A DNA stretch of 64,000 nt from Hymenobacter metallicola (GTDB lineage: Bacteria; Bacteroidota; Bacteroidia; Cytophagales; Hymenobacteraceae): contig NZ_SRMB01000001.1 of the NCBI RefSeq assembly GCF_004745645.1, positions 124,001-188,000 on the forward strand, read 5' to 3'. The position numbers were made by a program, and so were the translations under genes. The notes beneath the pieces are model-generated. The model saw nothing but the letters and a program-made list of their open reading frames with translations, did not search any database and was not told the DNA's origin. Below, piece after piece: positions 17,286 through 26,357 of the stretch; position 1 is the first letter of the stretch, and each line of letters opens with the position of its first letter.

Positions 17286-18626
17286 ATGCCCCATTCCTCT
17301 TTTTTAGCTTCTGTGCTGCTGCTGGCCACGGCCTGTGTGCCCCTGGGTACGCCCATTACCGACCCCAATGCCGCCCGCGGCGGCCAGCAGCGCCCCCCTG
17401 AGTACTACGCCGACAAAACCCTGCGCTACGAAGACTATACCTACAGCCCCGACGTGCGCTCGGTGCAGTGCTACGTGGCTACCGGTCAAAATACGGAAAT
17501 ATTTCAGCCCCCCGTAGTGCCTCTTAGCCAGCAGCAGCCCATTGTGCTGGAGTTCGACCTGCTGGGCAGTGGCTCGGAGCGGCTCACGGCCAAGCTCGTG
17601 CACTGCGACGCCGACTGGAAGCCTTCGGTGCTGACCGACATGCAGTTTCTCAACGAGATAAACGAGTTTCTGATTACCGACTACCGCACCGGCGTCAACG
17701 TGAAAGTGCCCTACTACCACTACCGGATGCAGGTGCCGCGGGTCAAAATCAGCGGCAACTACCTGTTGGTGGTGCAGGGGGCGGGCAACACCCCCGTGCT
17801 GACGCGCCGCCTGCTCGTGTACCAGAGTGGGGTGGAAATAGCTATTCGGCAGGGAATTCCGGTGGCCGGGCAAGAGCGCTACACAATGCAGCAGGTCGAC
17901 TTTTCCATTGGCTACGGGGGCACCAACCTGGTGAATCCCAGCCAGGAGGTGAAGGTGATGCTACGCCAGAACTTTCGCTGGGACAATGCCAAAACGAACC
18001 TGCGCCCCACCTTTGTGCGCGATGCCGAGCGCCGGCTCGACTACCAGTACTTCAACTTTGAAAATGCCTTTCCGGCCAGCAGCGAGTTTCGCTACTTCGA
18101 CATGCGCTCCTTGCGCGTGGCCGGGGCCGGTATTGCCGAGCTAGACCCCACCGCCGCACCCCGGGCCGTGCGGCTGAGCCCCGAAGCAACCCGCAACGGG
18201 CAGGCCTATTCCCAGTTCGACGATATCAACGGGCAGCGGGTCTTTGAAAGCCGGGAGTACGGCAACGGCGCCACCAACGGCGACTACGCCAACGTCACCT
18301 TTCAGCTGCGGGCCGCCCAGCCGGCCCCGGGCCCGGTCTACGTGTTCGGGGCCCTCACCGACTGGCAGCTCAAAGACGAGTTTAAGCTCACCTACAACGC
18401 CGAGCAGCAGCAGTACACCGGCACGGCCCTGCTCAAGCAAGGCTACTACAATTATTACTACGTCGTAGGCAAAACGGCCGGGGCGCCGGATGATGTCTAC
18501 TTCGAAGGCAGCCACCAGGAAACCGAAAACCAGTACGACCTGCTGGTGTACTACCGCCCGCCCGGCACCCGCGCCGACCTGCTCATCGGCTACCAGATGC
18601 TGGACGTGAACAGCCGCCGGCCCTAG
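17286..18626 (+). CDS. T9SS plug-like protein (DUF5103 family), lipoprotein
   Basis: 446 residues from the ATG at 17286, which gives lipobox LATAC with Cys17. The family block is clear: LVHCDADWKPS, then FLITDYRTGVNVKVPYYHYRMQVP, which is the first domain of DUF5103, renamed T9SS plug protein after the SprA translocon structures, where Plug closes the periplasmic side of the channel. The C-terminal 100 residues (VYVFGALTDWQLKDEF) look like the second domain. It is a single gene with a possible promoter (TATCTTCG) only 5 nt before the start. Two T9SS cargo proteins are encoded within 14 kb upstream. Confidence 0.85.
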   Translation: MPHSSFLASVLLLATACVPLGTPITDPNAARGGQQRPPEYYADKTLRYEDYTYSPDVRSVQCYVATGQNTEIFQPPVVPLSQQQPIVLEFDLLGSGSERLTAKLVHCDADWKPSVLTDMQFLNEINEFLITDYRTGVNVKVPYYHYRMQVPRVKISGNYLLVVQGAGNTPVLTRRLLVYQSGVEIAIRQGIPVAGQERYTMQQVDFSIGYGGTNLVNPSQEVKVMLRQNFRWDNAKTNLRPTFVRDAERRLDYQYFNFENAFPASSEFRYFDMRSLRVAGAGIAELDPTAAPRAVRLSPEATRNGQAYSQFDDINGQRVFESREYGNGATNGDYANVTFQLRAAQPAPGPVYVFGALTDWQLKDEFKLTYNAEQQQYTGTALLKQGYYNYYYVVGKTAGAPDDVYFEGSHQETENQYDLLVYYRPPGTRADLLIGYQMLDVNSRRP

Positions 18627-18684
18627 GGTAGTGGTGAGATGGTAAGTTGTCGTTCTGGCCTTACCTGGTGGCTCCTTGTTCCCT

Positions 18685-18844
18685 GTCATGGCGAACCACG
18701 CAAAGCCATCCGTCCTCTGAAGTGTGCTGAGTGCCCTAAAGTGAAAAGCCCTAACGCCTGCGCTAGCGTTAGGGCTTTCTGGTAAAAGAACGTTTGTCAC
18801 GAGCAGCGGACGGATGGCTTCGTCCTGCGTCCTCGCAAGGACAC
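18685..18844 (+). repeat. Intergenic palindromic element, copy A
   Basis: About 160 bp between the convergent plug and DUF2157 genes. Outer inverted repeats GCCATCCGTCC (18705-18715) and GGACGGATGGC (18808-18818) flank an inner hairpin with 13-bp arms AAAGCCCTAACGC (18745-18757) and its complement (18766-18778). The constant asymmetric marks GTGAAAAGCCC and GGGCTTT..GGTAAAAG give the orientation. Three relatives are at 32962, 35704 and 41311. Confidence 0.85.
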
Positions 18845-18885
18845 GTTTATTTGAACGACAACCTGCTAGCTCACTAGTTTCCCAC

Positions 18886-20112
18886 CTAATACTGGCCCTC
18901 AGCCCCGCCGCCACCCGAGGAGCCGCCGCCGAACTGGAAGCCGGGTTCGTGGGGCTGCATGGTCGTCTCCGTAACATGGGCCATCACCAGCGACTCCAGA
19001 TTCAGCTGGCTGAACGCGGAGGGGCTGTCGGCGGGCTCGGAGGTGAGGCCGTGCCGGGCCGGGCGCAGGTAGCGCAGGGCCCAGCCCGACAAGGCTATCA
19101 GGAAAACGCCGCCCAGCGTGAGGGCCCATTCTGGCGGCAGCACCGAGCGGTAGAAGCGGTAGGTGAAGATGGAAAAAGCCAGGCTCAGCAGCCCCGCGTA
19201 GAGCACCAGCCGGTCGGCGCGCCGCAGGCCCTGGTAGAGGTAGAGCAGGGGAATGCCCACGGTAAAGAGGTAGAACAGCGGGGCAAAGGGAATTTGGGTT
19301 GAAACGTCCTGGTTGTTGAGCAGGGCATTGCCTTCGCGCACCATCAGGTAGTTGCCGGCCAGATAGAAGCAAGCCAGTGTTAGGGCTTTGACGGTGCGCA
19401 CGGCCGGGCGGTAGTAGAGGTAGTCGGGGCGGCGGGTCAGGCGCTGCAGCACCCAGTAGCTGCCGGCGCAGGCCAGCATCAGGGCAAACGGCAGCAGGGC
19501 CTTGCCCAGCGGCAGCCGGAGCACCACTACGCCCACAATGTCCAGGTAAAGCAGGAAAGCTAGGGCGGCGGCCAGCGGATCGGCGTAGCGGACGATAGCC
19601 AGTAGCATGGCCCCGGCCAGCAGCACCAGCAGCGGCCATTGCAGCCCAAGCTCCTGCAAATCGTCGATGTCGACGGTATGGGGCAGCAGCAGGCTGTAGC
19701 TGATAACCAGGGCCACGACCAAGTAGCTCACGCCCAGGTAAAGCAAGGCGTTGTCTACTCCGGAGCGGTAGAGGTGGTTAGTCGAAATAAGCCGCTCCAG
19801 CAGCAGCAACGAGCCCCCGCCGCAGAGCAGGCAGCCCAGCAGCACCCGCGCTTCCTCCGAGCCGCTCCGGTATTCGCCTATACCCATCACGGCCAGAAAC
19901 ACCAGCCCGGCCGCCGTTATATTGGCAATCCAGGTGAAAATGAACAAGGCAATGCGGATGAACAGGTGGGGCTCATAGAATCCGCTGGGAAACGCCGGCC
20001 GGATAGCCTGCACCTGCTCGGCGGTCAGCAGGCCGCTTTTGCCCCAGCGCCGGGCCGTGTCCTGCACCAGCCGGTTGAAAATCCACTCCTCGTTATACGC
20101 CTTCTTGCTCAT
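18886..20112 (-). CDS. Polytopic membrane protein, partner of DUF2157-like protein
   Basis: 408 residues with about ten membrane segments starting near residue 53 (LFIRIALFIFTWIANITAAG). The cytoplasmic N-terminus contains LLTAEQVQAIRPAFP, a short helical pattern like the start of DUF2157 proteins. The C-terminal 50 residues are hydrophilic and end in a glycine-rich stretch (FQFGGGSSGGGGAEGQY). No function is known. Its start overlaps the end of the upstream membrane gene by 20 nt, so the two are translationally coupled and probably form one complex. Confidence 0.75.
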   Translation of the reverse strand: MSKKAYNEEWIFNRLVQDTARRWGKSGLLTAEQVQAIRPAFPSGFYEPHLFIRIALFIFTWIANITAAGLVFLAVMGIGEYRSGSEEARVLLGCLLCGGGSLLLLERLISTNHLYRSGVDNALLYLGVSYLVVALVISYSLLLPHTVDIDDLQELGLQWPLLVLLAGAMLLAIVRYADPLAAALAFLLYLDIVGVVVLRLPLGKALLPFALMLACAGSYWVLQRLTRRPDYLYYRPAVRTVKALTLACFYLAGNYLMVREGNALLNNQDVSTQIPFAPLFYLFTVGIPLLYLYQGLRRADRLVLYAGLLSLAFSIFTYRFYRSVLPPEWALTLGGVFLIALSGWALRYLRPARHGLTSEPADSPSAFSQLNLESLVMAHVTETTMQPHEPGFQFGGGSSGGGGAEGQY

Positions 20113-21088
20113 GGCTTCCCACTATTTTCTTCAGATTCAATAACAGCAATATCACCGCCACCGTCGACAGGGGAAAATACACGAAGCCCGTCACTTCAAA
20201 GTCCCGGTCCAGTTCGGCCAATTGGAAGTAGAGGTAGGTTACGGCTATGTAGCCATACAATGCTCCCAGCAGCACAAACACGTAGGAGTGGGTGCGGCGG
20301 GCGTACCAGTACAGGGCCGCACTGAGCCCAATAATCAGCAGAGCGGCCAGCACGGGCGGCAGAAAGCCCGGCTCGAAGCTGTTGCGGAACATGGTGGTCA
20401 GCAGGGCTACCAGGGCCAGGTTGCTACCCAGCAGCAGATAGGTGTAGCCAAAGTGCTTTTTGCGGTCATAACGCTCCGAGGCCAAGCCCACGGCCGCCAG
20501 CCCCAGGCCCAGCACTATGGCTACGGCATCGAGGTGGGGCAGGGCGTAGTTGTTGGAGGTGAAGGCCGACACCGGCGCTATGGACACGCCCACCCAGGCC
20601 GCCAAACCGGTAATGGCCATCGACAGCACCCCGCGGTGGTCGAAGCGGTAGGCGCAGCCGAAGAACACCAGCGTGGGTAGCAGCACCAGCAGGCCGTAGC
20701 GCGTGCCGAACACGTCGTACTGGTACTGCAGGTAGCCCAGCAGCGTGAGCAGGGTGAGGCAGCCCAGCAGCAGGGCGTAGTCGGCACTGGCCGAGTTGCG
20801 GGCGGCCTGCCAGGTAAACGGCTGCCGCTGCCGGTGCGCGTAGGCGAAGCCCGCTGCCGAAAGTAGGGCAATGAGGGCCACAATCACGCCGTGGCCCAGC
20901 GAGTCGATGTTCTTATAAATGAGCAGGCCCAGGCCGGTACTCAGCAGCGTGACACCCAACGAGAGCAGGGTGCGCAACTCGTAGTACAGCGAAAAGGGCT
21001 TGTTCCGCTCGTACACGCGGATGGTTTCGGCCTGCTCGGCCGAAAGCAGGTGCAAGGATCGGAGTACCCCTAAAATCTTATCAGTCAT
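20093..21088 (-). CDS. DUF2157-like polytopic membrane protein
   Basis: 331 residues with about nine membrane segments. The N-terminal soluble helix (LHLLSAEQAETIRVYERNK) followed by membrane helices fits DUF2157, a family of unknown function whose N-terminus often holds an 'LSxEQ' motif. It is first in a two-gene operon and overlaps the next gene by 20 nt. The pair resembles each other in N-terminal motif and topology and may have arisen by duplication. Confidence 0.75.
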   Translation of the reverse strand: MTDKILGVLRSLHLLSAEQAETIRVYERNKPFSLYYELRTLLSLGVTLLSTGLGLLIYKNIDSLGHGVIVALIALLSAAGFAYAHRQRQPFTWQAARNSASADYALLLGCLTLLTLLGYLQYQYDVFGTRYGLLVLLPTLVFFGCAYRFDHRGVLSMAITGLAAWVGVSIAPVSAFTSNNYALPHLDAVAIVLGLGLAAVGLASERYDRKKHFGYTYLLLGSNLALVALLTTMFRNSFEPGFLPPVLAALLIIGLSAALYWYARRTHSYVFVLLGALYGYIAVTYLYFQLAELDRDFEVTGFVYFPLSTVAVILLLLNLKKIVGSHEQEGV

Positions 21089-21296
21089 GAAGAAGTATAC
21101 AAGTGCCAGGAGGGAAGCAAAGCCGCATCACCGGGCAAACATAGCACTTTCACGGAGGTCAGCTGATTCTATATAGGCCATATGGCATATTTGTGGCTAG
21201 GTTTGCCCGTCGAAAGCAGCCGCCGCAAGCTGCGCTGTAACCAAACCCTAGGTGAAGCGTTGCAGCAAAACACGACTCTCACTCCGCCACCCACCC

Positions 21297-22751
21297 ATGA
21301 AACCAACCCTGCCTCTTGCAACTGCTTTACTGCTGGCTTCGGCCTGCTCTACCAACCCCGTTACCGGCAAAAAGGAAGTCATGCTCGTCTCGAAAGGGCA
21401 GGAGCTAGCCATGGGCCAGCAGTCCGACCCAGCCGTGACGGCACAGTTTGGCCTGTATCCGGACCAGAAGCTGCAGAACTTTATCAACGAGAAGGGCAAG
21501 GCCATGGGCGCCATTTCCCACCGCTCCGACCTGACCTACCAGTTCCGCGTCGTCGATTCGCCCGTTATCAATGCCTTTGCCATTCCCGGGGGCTATGTCT
21601 ACTTCACCCGGGGCATTATGGCGCACTTCAACAACGAGGCCCAGTTTGCCGGGGTGCTCGGCCACGAAATCGGCCACGTCACGGCCCGGCACTCGGCCAA
21701 GCAGCAAACCAACGCCATTATCGGACAGGTGGGCCTGATGGGCGCCATGATAGCCTCGCCCAAGCTGGCCCAGTTTGGGGAGCAGGCCGCCCAGGGCATG
21801 CAGCTGCTCTTCCTCAAGTTCGGCCGCGACGACGAAAGCCAGTCCGATGAACTCGGAGTGGAATATTCCTCGAAAATTGGCTACGATGCCTCCCAGATGG
21901 CCGACTTCTTCCAGACCCTGCAGCGGGAGCAGGAGAAAAGCGCGGCCCAGCCCGTGCCCGACTTCTTGTCGACCCATCCCAACCCGGCCGACCGCTACAA
22001 CCGCGTGCACCAGCTGGCCGCCCAGTGGAAGCAGCAAAACGGCAACCCGACCAACCTGAAAATCAACCGGGACCAGTACCTGCGCCTCATCGACGGCATC
22101 GTGTACGGCGAAGACCCCCGCCAGGGCTTCGTGGAAAGCAACGCCTTTTATCACCCCGAGCTAAAATTCCGCTTCCCCGTACCCGCGGGCTGGAAGCACC
22201 AGAACACGCCCCAGCAGTTTCAGATGGCCGACCCGGCCGGCAAGGCCCTGATGATGCTGGCCCTGGCGCCCGGCACCTCCCTGGATGAGGCTGCCCAGGC
22301 CCTGGTCAAGCAGTTCAGTCTGCAGCCCACCGACTCGCGCCGCACCACCGTCAACAGCTTCCCGGCCCTGGCCTTCGTGGCCGATCAGGTGCAGCAGGAC
22401 CCGCAAACCGGGCAGCAGGTAGCCGGCATCCGCACCATGGTTTACCTGATTCAGGACGGCAAAACCATCTACGCCCTGCTCGGCGCCTCGGCCCCGGCCG
22501 ACTTCCCCAGCTACCAGCCCACGTTCAGCACCACGATGGAAGGCTTTGCCCGCCTCACCGACCCCGACAAGCTCAACCGTAAGCCCGAGCACGTGCGCGT
22601 CAAAACCCTGAAGCTGCGCAGCTCGCTGAGCCAGGCCCTGAAAAGCAACGGCGTGCCGGATGCCCGCCTGGAGGAAATGGCCATTCTCAACGGTATGCAG
22701 CTTAACGAGCAGGTCAATGCCGGCTCCCTGATTAAGGTGGTGGGCAAGTAG
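21297..22751 (+). CDS. M48 family zinc metallopeptidase, lipoprotein
   Basis: 484 residues from the ATG at 21297; only this start gives lipobox ASAC (Cys17). The HExxH zinc site is HEIGH (His123-His127), and the third ligand is the Glu in ESQSDELGVEY. The M48 domain is followed by a 150-residue beta-rich domain (LKFRFPVPAGWKH) and a C-terminal LysM-like helix-strand piece (EEMAILNGMQLNEQV). Family members (BepA/YfgC type) clear misfolded envelope proteins. A close paralogue follows 171 nt downstream, a tandem duplication. Confidence 0.9.
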   Translation: MKPTLPLATALLLASACSTNPVTGKKEVMLVSKGQELAMGQQSDPAVTAQFGLYPDQKLQNFINEKGKAMGAISHRSDLTYQFRVVDSPVINAFAIPGGYVYFTRGIMAHFNNEAQFAGVLGHEIGHVTARHSAKQQTNAIIGQVGLMGAMIASPKLAQFGEQAAQGMQLLFLKFGRDDESQSDELGVEYSSKIGYDASQMADFFQTLQREQEKSAAQPVPDFLSTHPNPADRYNRVHQLAAQWKQQNGNPTNLKINRDQYLRLIDGIVYGEDPRQGFVESNAFYHPELKFRFPVPAGWKHQNTPQQFQMADPAGKALMMLALAPGTSLDEAAQALVKQFSLQPTDSRRTTVNSFPALAFVADQVQQDPQTGQQVAGIRTMVYLIQDGKTIYALLGASAPADFPSYQPTFSTTMEGFARLTDPDKLNRKPEHVRVKTLKLRSSLSQALKSNGVPDARLEEMAILNGMQLNEQVNAGSLIKVVGK

Positions 22752-22752
22752 G

Positions 22753-22787
22753 GCCAACCCTGGTTGCAGTAGGTTGGCAGGTTTTTT
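22753..22787 (+). terminator. Terminator of the first M48 gene
   Basis: GCCAACC (22753-22759) pairs with GGTTGGC (22772-22778), followed by six T. It is directly behind the stop codon and separates the two paralogues. Confidence 0.6.
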
Positions 22788-22922
22788 GGCTTAGGTCCTT
22801 CATCTGCCTCTACTACCAGCAGCCAGGGTGATGGTTCACCCGGCTTGCAACCCTGCCCGCCGGCCGGCCGTTGCAAGCTCATCCTTTCCCATGCTACGCG
22901 GCCCCTGCCGCTTCTCTGACCT

Positions 22923-24362
22923 ATGAAATCTTCCCTCTCGCGCGGCCTGACTACCAGCGCCCTATTGCTCTCCTTACTGCCCCTGGGCGGCTCCACCAAT
23001 CCGGCTCCGGCCGAAAAGCCCCTTACGCTCAACCTGAGTGCCTGGCAGGGCCCCAAGCCCGACCCGGCCGTTATTGCGCAGTTCGGGCTGTATAACAATG
23101 CTACCCTGCAGCGGCTGATTGACACCAAAGGCCAGCAGATGAACAAGGTGTCGGACCGTCCCGGCGACTATGGTTTTACCATCGTCGACTCGCCCGTCAT
23201 CAACGCCTTTGCTACCCCCGATGGCCACGTGTATTTTACCCGGGGCATCATGGCGCACTTTAATAACGAGGCGCAGTTTGCCGGGGTGCTCGGCCACGAG
23301 CTGGGCCACATCACAGCCCGCCACGGCCAGAAGCAGCAGAGCCGCTCCACCATTGCCAACATCGGCCTGCTGCTGGGCTCGGTAGTATCGCCGAATCTGG
23401 TGGGCCGCTTTGCCCAGCCCTTGTCGCAGGTCGTGGGCCTGGGCCTGCTTAAGTACGGCCGCGACGCGGAGAATGAGGCCGACGTGCTGGGCGTGAAATA
23501 CTCGACCAAAATCGGCTACGACGCGGCCAACATGGCCGATTTCTTCCAAACCCTGCAGCGTACTGAGGCCCAAAGCGGCGCGGGTGGGGTGCCCACGTTT
23601 CTCTCTACTCACCCCAACTCCGCGGACCGCTACACCCGGGTGAAAGGCCTGGCCGCCCAGGCCAAGCAGCAAACCGGCTCGGCTAAGCTGGCCGTGAACC
23701 GCGACGGGTACCTGCGTTCCATCGAAGGCCTGCCCTACGGCGAAGACCCGCGTCAGGGCTTCGTGGAAGGCGGCGTGTTTTACCACCCCGACCTGAAGTT
23801 CCGCTTTCCCGTTCCCTCCGGCTGGAAAACCCAAAACTCCCCGTCGCAATTCCAGATGGGTGAGCCCAGCGGCAAAGCCCTGATGGCCCTGGTACCGGCT
23901 CCCGGCTCCTCGCTCGACGCCGCCGCCGAAGCCCTCGTCAAGCAGCTCAGCTTGCAGAATGCCCAGGCCAGCCGCACCACCATCAACGGCTTCCCCGCCG
24001 TAGCCATTCAGGCCGACCAGGTAACCCAGGAGCAGTCGGCCCGCACGTTGAGCTACCTGATTCAGGATGGCCAGAGCATTTATGCCTTTATCGGCCTGTC
24101 CTCGCCCTCGACGTTTGCCTCTTACGCCCCGGTCTTCACCCAAGTGGCCCAGGGTTTCAGCCGCCTCACCGACGCGAATAAGCTGAACCGGCAATCAGAG
24201 AAAATCCGCATCAAAACGGTGAAAACTGCCACTACACTGGGCGCAGCCCTTACGGCCAACGGTATTCCCTCGTCCCGCCGCGAGGAGCTGGCCATCCTGA
24301 ACGGCATGCAGCTAACGACCAAAATGCCAGCTGGTACGCTCTATAAGGTGGTGGGCAAGTAA
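22923..24362 (+). CDS. M48 family zinc metallopeptidase, secreted paralogue
   Basis: 479 residues, aligning end to end with the preceding gene: same zinc site (HELGH, His125-His129), same third-ligand region (ENEADVLGVKY), same domain after it (LKFRFPVPSGWKTQ) and same C-terminal piece (REELAILNGMQLTTK). The difference is the N-terminus: a signal peptide ending near LPLGGS without a lipobox cysteine, so this copy should be soluble in the periplasm while its paralogue is membrane-anchored. It has its own intergenic region and a very strong terminator. Confidence 0.9.
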   Translation: MKSSLSRGLTTSALLLSLLPLGGSTNPAPAEKPLTLNLSAWQGPKPDPAVIAQFGLYNNATLQRLIDTKGQQMNKVSDRPGDYGFTIVDSPVINAFATPDGHVYFTRGIMAHFNNEAQFAGVLGHELGHITARHGQKQQSRSTIANIGLLLGSVVSPNLVGRFAQPLSQVVGLGLLKYGRDAENEADVLGVKYSTKIGYDAANMADFFQTLQRTEAQSGAGGVPTFLSTHPNSADRYTRVKGLAAQAKQQTGSAKLAVNRDGYLRSIEGLPYGEDPRQGFVEGGVFYHPDLKFRFPVPSGWKTQNSPSQFQMGEPSGKALMALVPAPGSSLDAAAEALVKQLSLQNAQASRTTINGFPAVAIQADQVTQEQSARTLSYLIQDGQSIYAFIGLSSPSTFASYAPVFTQVAQGFSRLTDANKLNRQSEKIRIKTVKTATTLGAALTANGIPSSRREELAILNGMQLTTKMPAGTLYKVVGK

Positions 24363-24373
24363 GGATAGCCCTT

Positions 24374-24429
24374 AATAAATAAGCAGAAAGGGCACTTGGT
24401 TTACCAAGTGCCCTTTCTGCTTATTTATT
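24374..24429. terminator. Perfect 27-bp-arm bidirectional terminator
   Basis: Perfect inverted repeat (24374-24400 and 24403-24429) with a two-base loop. Its ends are AT-rich (AATAAATAAG), so both strands get a T-run. The right arm contains the TAA stop codon of the convergent lipoprotein gene at 24425. Confidence 0.85.
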
Positions 24430-24892
24430 CCTGCAAAATTATTTTCCTCGCTCTTGTTATTCGATAGTATCCCGGATGCATCTGGTTCACAACAATTGTT
24501 CTTGCGACGCGCATAGGCTCAATAGTATCCATTGTAGTAACGGATCCATCTCCATCATCTTCAAGGGTAAGTTCAGCAGGACATAAATACCACCGATAAT
24601 TTCTGTGGTCCTGCACATAAAATGAGTCAGCAGAACTTGGCCAGGAAACATTCATTAAAGAAAATTCAAGCCTTCCAGGAAAAACACGGTAGGCTCGGTG
24701 CGACCGTATTGCCGCAATATTTTCACTGAACAAGCCCTTGTCGTTTATTTTGCAAGGAATAAAGAAGTCAAAACTTGTGTCGTTGCGAGCATTGCTCATG
24801 ACCAGTAGGCCTGTCTCTTGAATTGTCTTGGGCCTTTGTTGACAACCACTTAAAAGGCTAGCGGCTAAGGGTATGAGCAGCCTTATTTGCAT
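24425..24892 (-). CDS. Lipoprotein of unknown function
   Basis: 155 residues with lipobox LLSGC (Cys17). The mature part has strands such as SFDFFIPCKINDKG and FPGRLEFSLMNVSW, no recognised domain, and two further cysteines (in FIPCKI and YLCPAE) that could pair. GC content is well below that of its neighbours, which suggests recent acquisition or weak codon selection. It is convergent with the M48 gene, and its stop codon lies inside their shared terminator. Confidence 0.65.
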   Translation of the reverse strand: MQIRLLIPLAASLLSGCQQRPKTIQETGLLVMSNARNDTSFDFFIPCKINDKGLFSENIAAIRSHRAYRVFPGRLEFSLMNVSWPSSADSFYVQDHRNYRWYLCPAELTLEDDGDGSVTTMDTIEPMRVARTIVVNQMHPGYYRITRARKIILQE

Positions 24893-24910
24893 TGACTTTA
24901 ATTCAAGTAA

Positions 24911-24941
24911 AACGCCCCGACTGAATATCGGCCGGGGCGTT
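24911..24941 (-). terminator. Terminator of the PhnA-domain gene
   Basis: AACGCCCC at 24911-24918 pairs with its complement at 24934-24941. On the minus strand the stem is followed by TTTT. It lies 25 nt after the stop codon. Confidence 0.7.
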
Positions 24942-24966
24942 GAAGTTATAAGTAAGCCAGCTTAAA

Positions 24967-25176
24967 CTAAGCCTTCTTCAGAAACTCAGTTTTAAGCACC
25001 ATCGTGGAGCCGCCCGCGCGGCCCTCGATTTCGGCCGGGCTGTTGGTCAGGCGAATGTTCTTCACCATCGTGCCGCGCTTGAGCGTGAGCGACGAGCCTT
25101 TCACTTTCAGATCCTTAATCAGCGTCACTGAGTCGCCCTCGTTGAGTAGGTTGCCGTTGCTGTCTTTTACGTCCAT
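24967..25176 (-). CDS. PhnA/YjdM-type domain protein (C-terminal domain only)
   Basis: 69 residues matching the C-terminal domain of the PhnA/YjdM family almost from end to end ([20 protein letters not shown], then [14 protein letters not shown] and [10 protein letters not shown]). The N-terminal zinc ribbon of the full-length protein is absent. The name 'alkylphosphonate utilisation' is historical and does not prove a role in phosphonate use. It lies 20 nt behind the ychF gene on the same strand and may be read through from it. Confidence 0.85.
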   Translation of the reverse strand: MDVKDSNGNLLNEGDSVTLIKDLKVKGSSLTLKRGTMVKNIRLTNSPAEIEGRAGGSTMVLKTEFLKKA

Positions 25177-25196
25177 GCTTGGTTATTCGTCAACGA

Positions 25197-26297
25197 TTAC
25201 ACGTTGAAGCGGAAGTGCATGATGTCGCCGTCCTGCACCACGTAGTCCTTGCCTTCCACAGCCATTTTGCCGGCTTCCTTGATTTTTACCTCAGTCTTGT
25301 ACTCCTGGTAATCGGCCAGCTTAATCACCTCGGCCCGGATAAAGCCTTTCTCGAAGTCGGAGTGGATAACGCCGGCCGCCTGCGGCGCCTTGTCGCCACG
25401 ATGAATCGTCCAGGCCCGTACTTCCTGCACGCCGGCGGTGAAGTAGGTAATCAGGTTCAGCAGCTCGTAGGAAGCCCGGATCAGCTTGTTCAGGCCCGAC
25501 TCGGTGAGGCCGTACTCGGCCAGGAACATTTCCTTTTCCTCGGGGTCCTCCATGTCGGCAATCTGCTCCTCAATGGCCGCCGATACGAGTACTACCTGGG
25601 CGCCTTCAGCTTGCACATGCTCGCGCAGGGCAGCTACGTGCTTGTTGCCGTCGGTCTTGATGCTGGCTTCGTCCACGTTGGCCACGTAAATCACGGGCTT
25701 GATGGTGAGCAGCTGCAAATCGGCTACGGCCTCCAGCTCTACTTCGTCGGCCTGCACGGCGCGGGCGTTCTGCCCGGCTTCCAGAGCCGCCTTAAAGCGC
25801 TGCAGCACGGCCACTTCCTTTTTGGCTGCTGCGTCGCCGGCCTTGGCCGAGCGCTCCGACTTCTGCAGCTTCTTGTCGATGCTTTCCAGGTCCTTCAACT
25901 GCAGCTCGGTGTCGATAACGTCCTTGTCGAACACGGGGTCGACGCCGCCGGCGACGTGCACGATGTTGGGGTCGTCGAAGCAGCGTACCACGTGGATGAT
26001 GGCGTCGACTTCGCGAATGTTGGCCAGGAATTTATTGCCCAAGCCTTCGCCCTTGGAAGCACCCTTTACCAGGCCGGCAATGTCCACAAACTCAATAATC
26101 GTGGGCAGCACGCGCTTGGGGTTTACCAGGGCTTCCAGAATCTGGAGACGCTCGTCGGGCACGGTAATCACGCCCACGTTGGGCTCGATGGTGCAGAAAG
26201 GATAGTTGGCCGATTCGGCCTTGGCGTTCGAAAGGGCGTTGAACAGCGTGGACTTACCCACGTTCGGCAAACCGACGATTCCGCAGCGGAGACCCAT
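25197..26297 (-). CDS. ychF: YchF/OLA1 family ATPase
   Basis: 366 residues from the ATG at 26297, matching the usual 363-residue length; the open frame upstream is leader. P-loop GLPNVGKST (residues 9-17), DIAG at the G3 site, and NVDE in place of the NKxD guanine motif, which is the basis of ATP preference in this OBG-type subfamily. A coiled-coil insert (about 130-200) and a C-terminal TGS domain (TYFTAGVQEVRAWTIHRGDKAPQAAG) complete the architecture. YchF binds ribosomes and affects stress responses and translation initiation. Confidence 0.96.
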   Translation of the reverse strand: MGLRCGIVGLPNVGKSTLFNALSNAKAESANYPFCTIEPNVGVITVPDERLQILEALVNPKRVLPTIIEFVDIAGLVKGASKGEGLGNKFLANIREVDAIIHVVRCFDDPNIVHVAGGVDPVFDKDVIDTELQLKDLESIDKKLQKSERSAKAGDAAAKKEVAVLQRFKAALEAGQNARAVQADEVELEAVADLQLLTIKPVIYVANVDEASIKTDGNKHVAALREHVQAEGAQVVLVSAAIEEQIADMEDPEEKEMFLAEYGLTESGLNKLIRASYELLNLITYFTAGVQEVRAWTIHRGDKAPQAAGVIHSDFEKGFIRAEVIKLADYQEYKTEVKIKEAGKMAVEGKDYVVQDGDIMHFRFNV

Positions 26298-26357
26298 ATG
26301 GTGAAATTGTGAAGTTGTGAAATGGTGAATCAGCACCTGTTGGCGTAATTCGAGGGG

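Noticed and set aside
18685..18844. Insertion sequence
   Set aside because: The element has no coding capacity for a transposase, and no target-site duplication could be seen, so it is called a repeat element only.
24374..24429. CRISPR or tRNA-like structure
   Set aside because: A single perfect inverted repeat at convergent gene ends is a terminator; no spaced direct repeats exist anywhere in the window.
25179..26312. 377-codon plus-strand frame opposite ychF
   Set aside because: Shadow of a highly conserved gene; no protein-like motifs.
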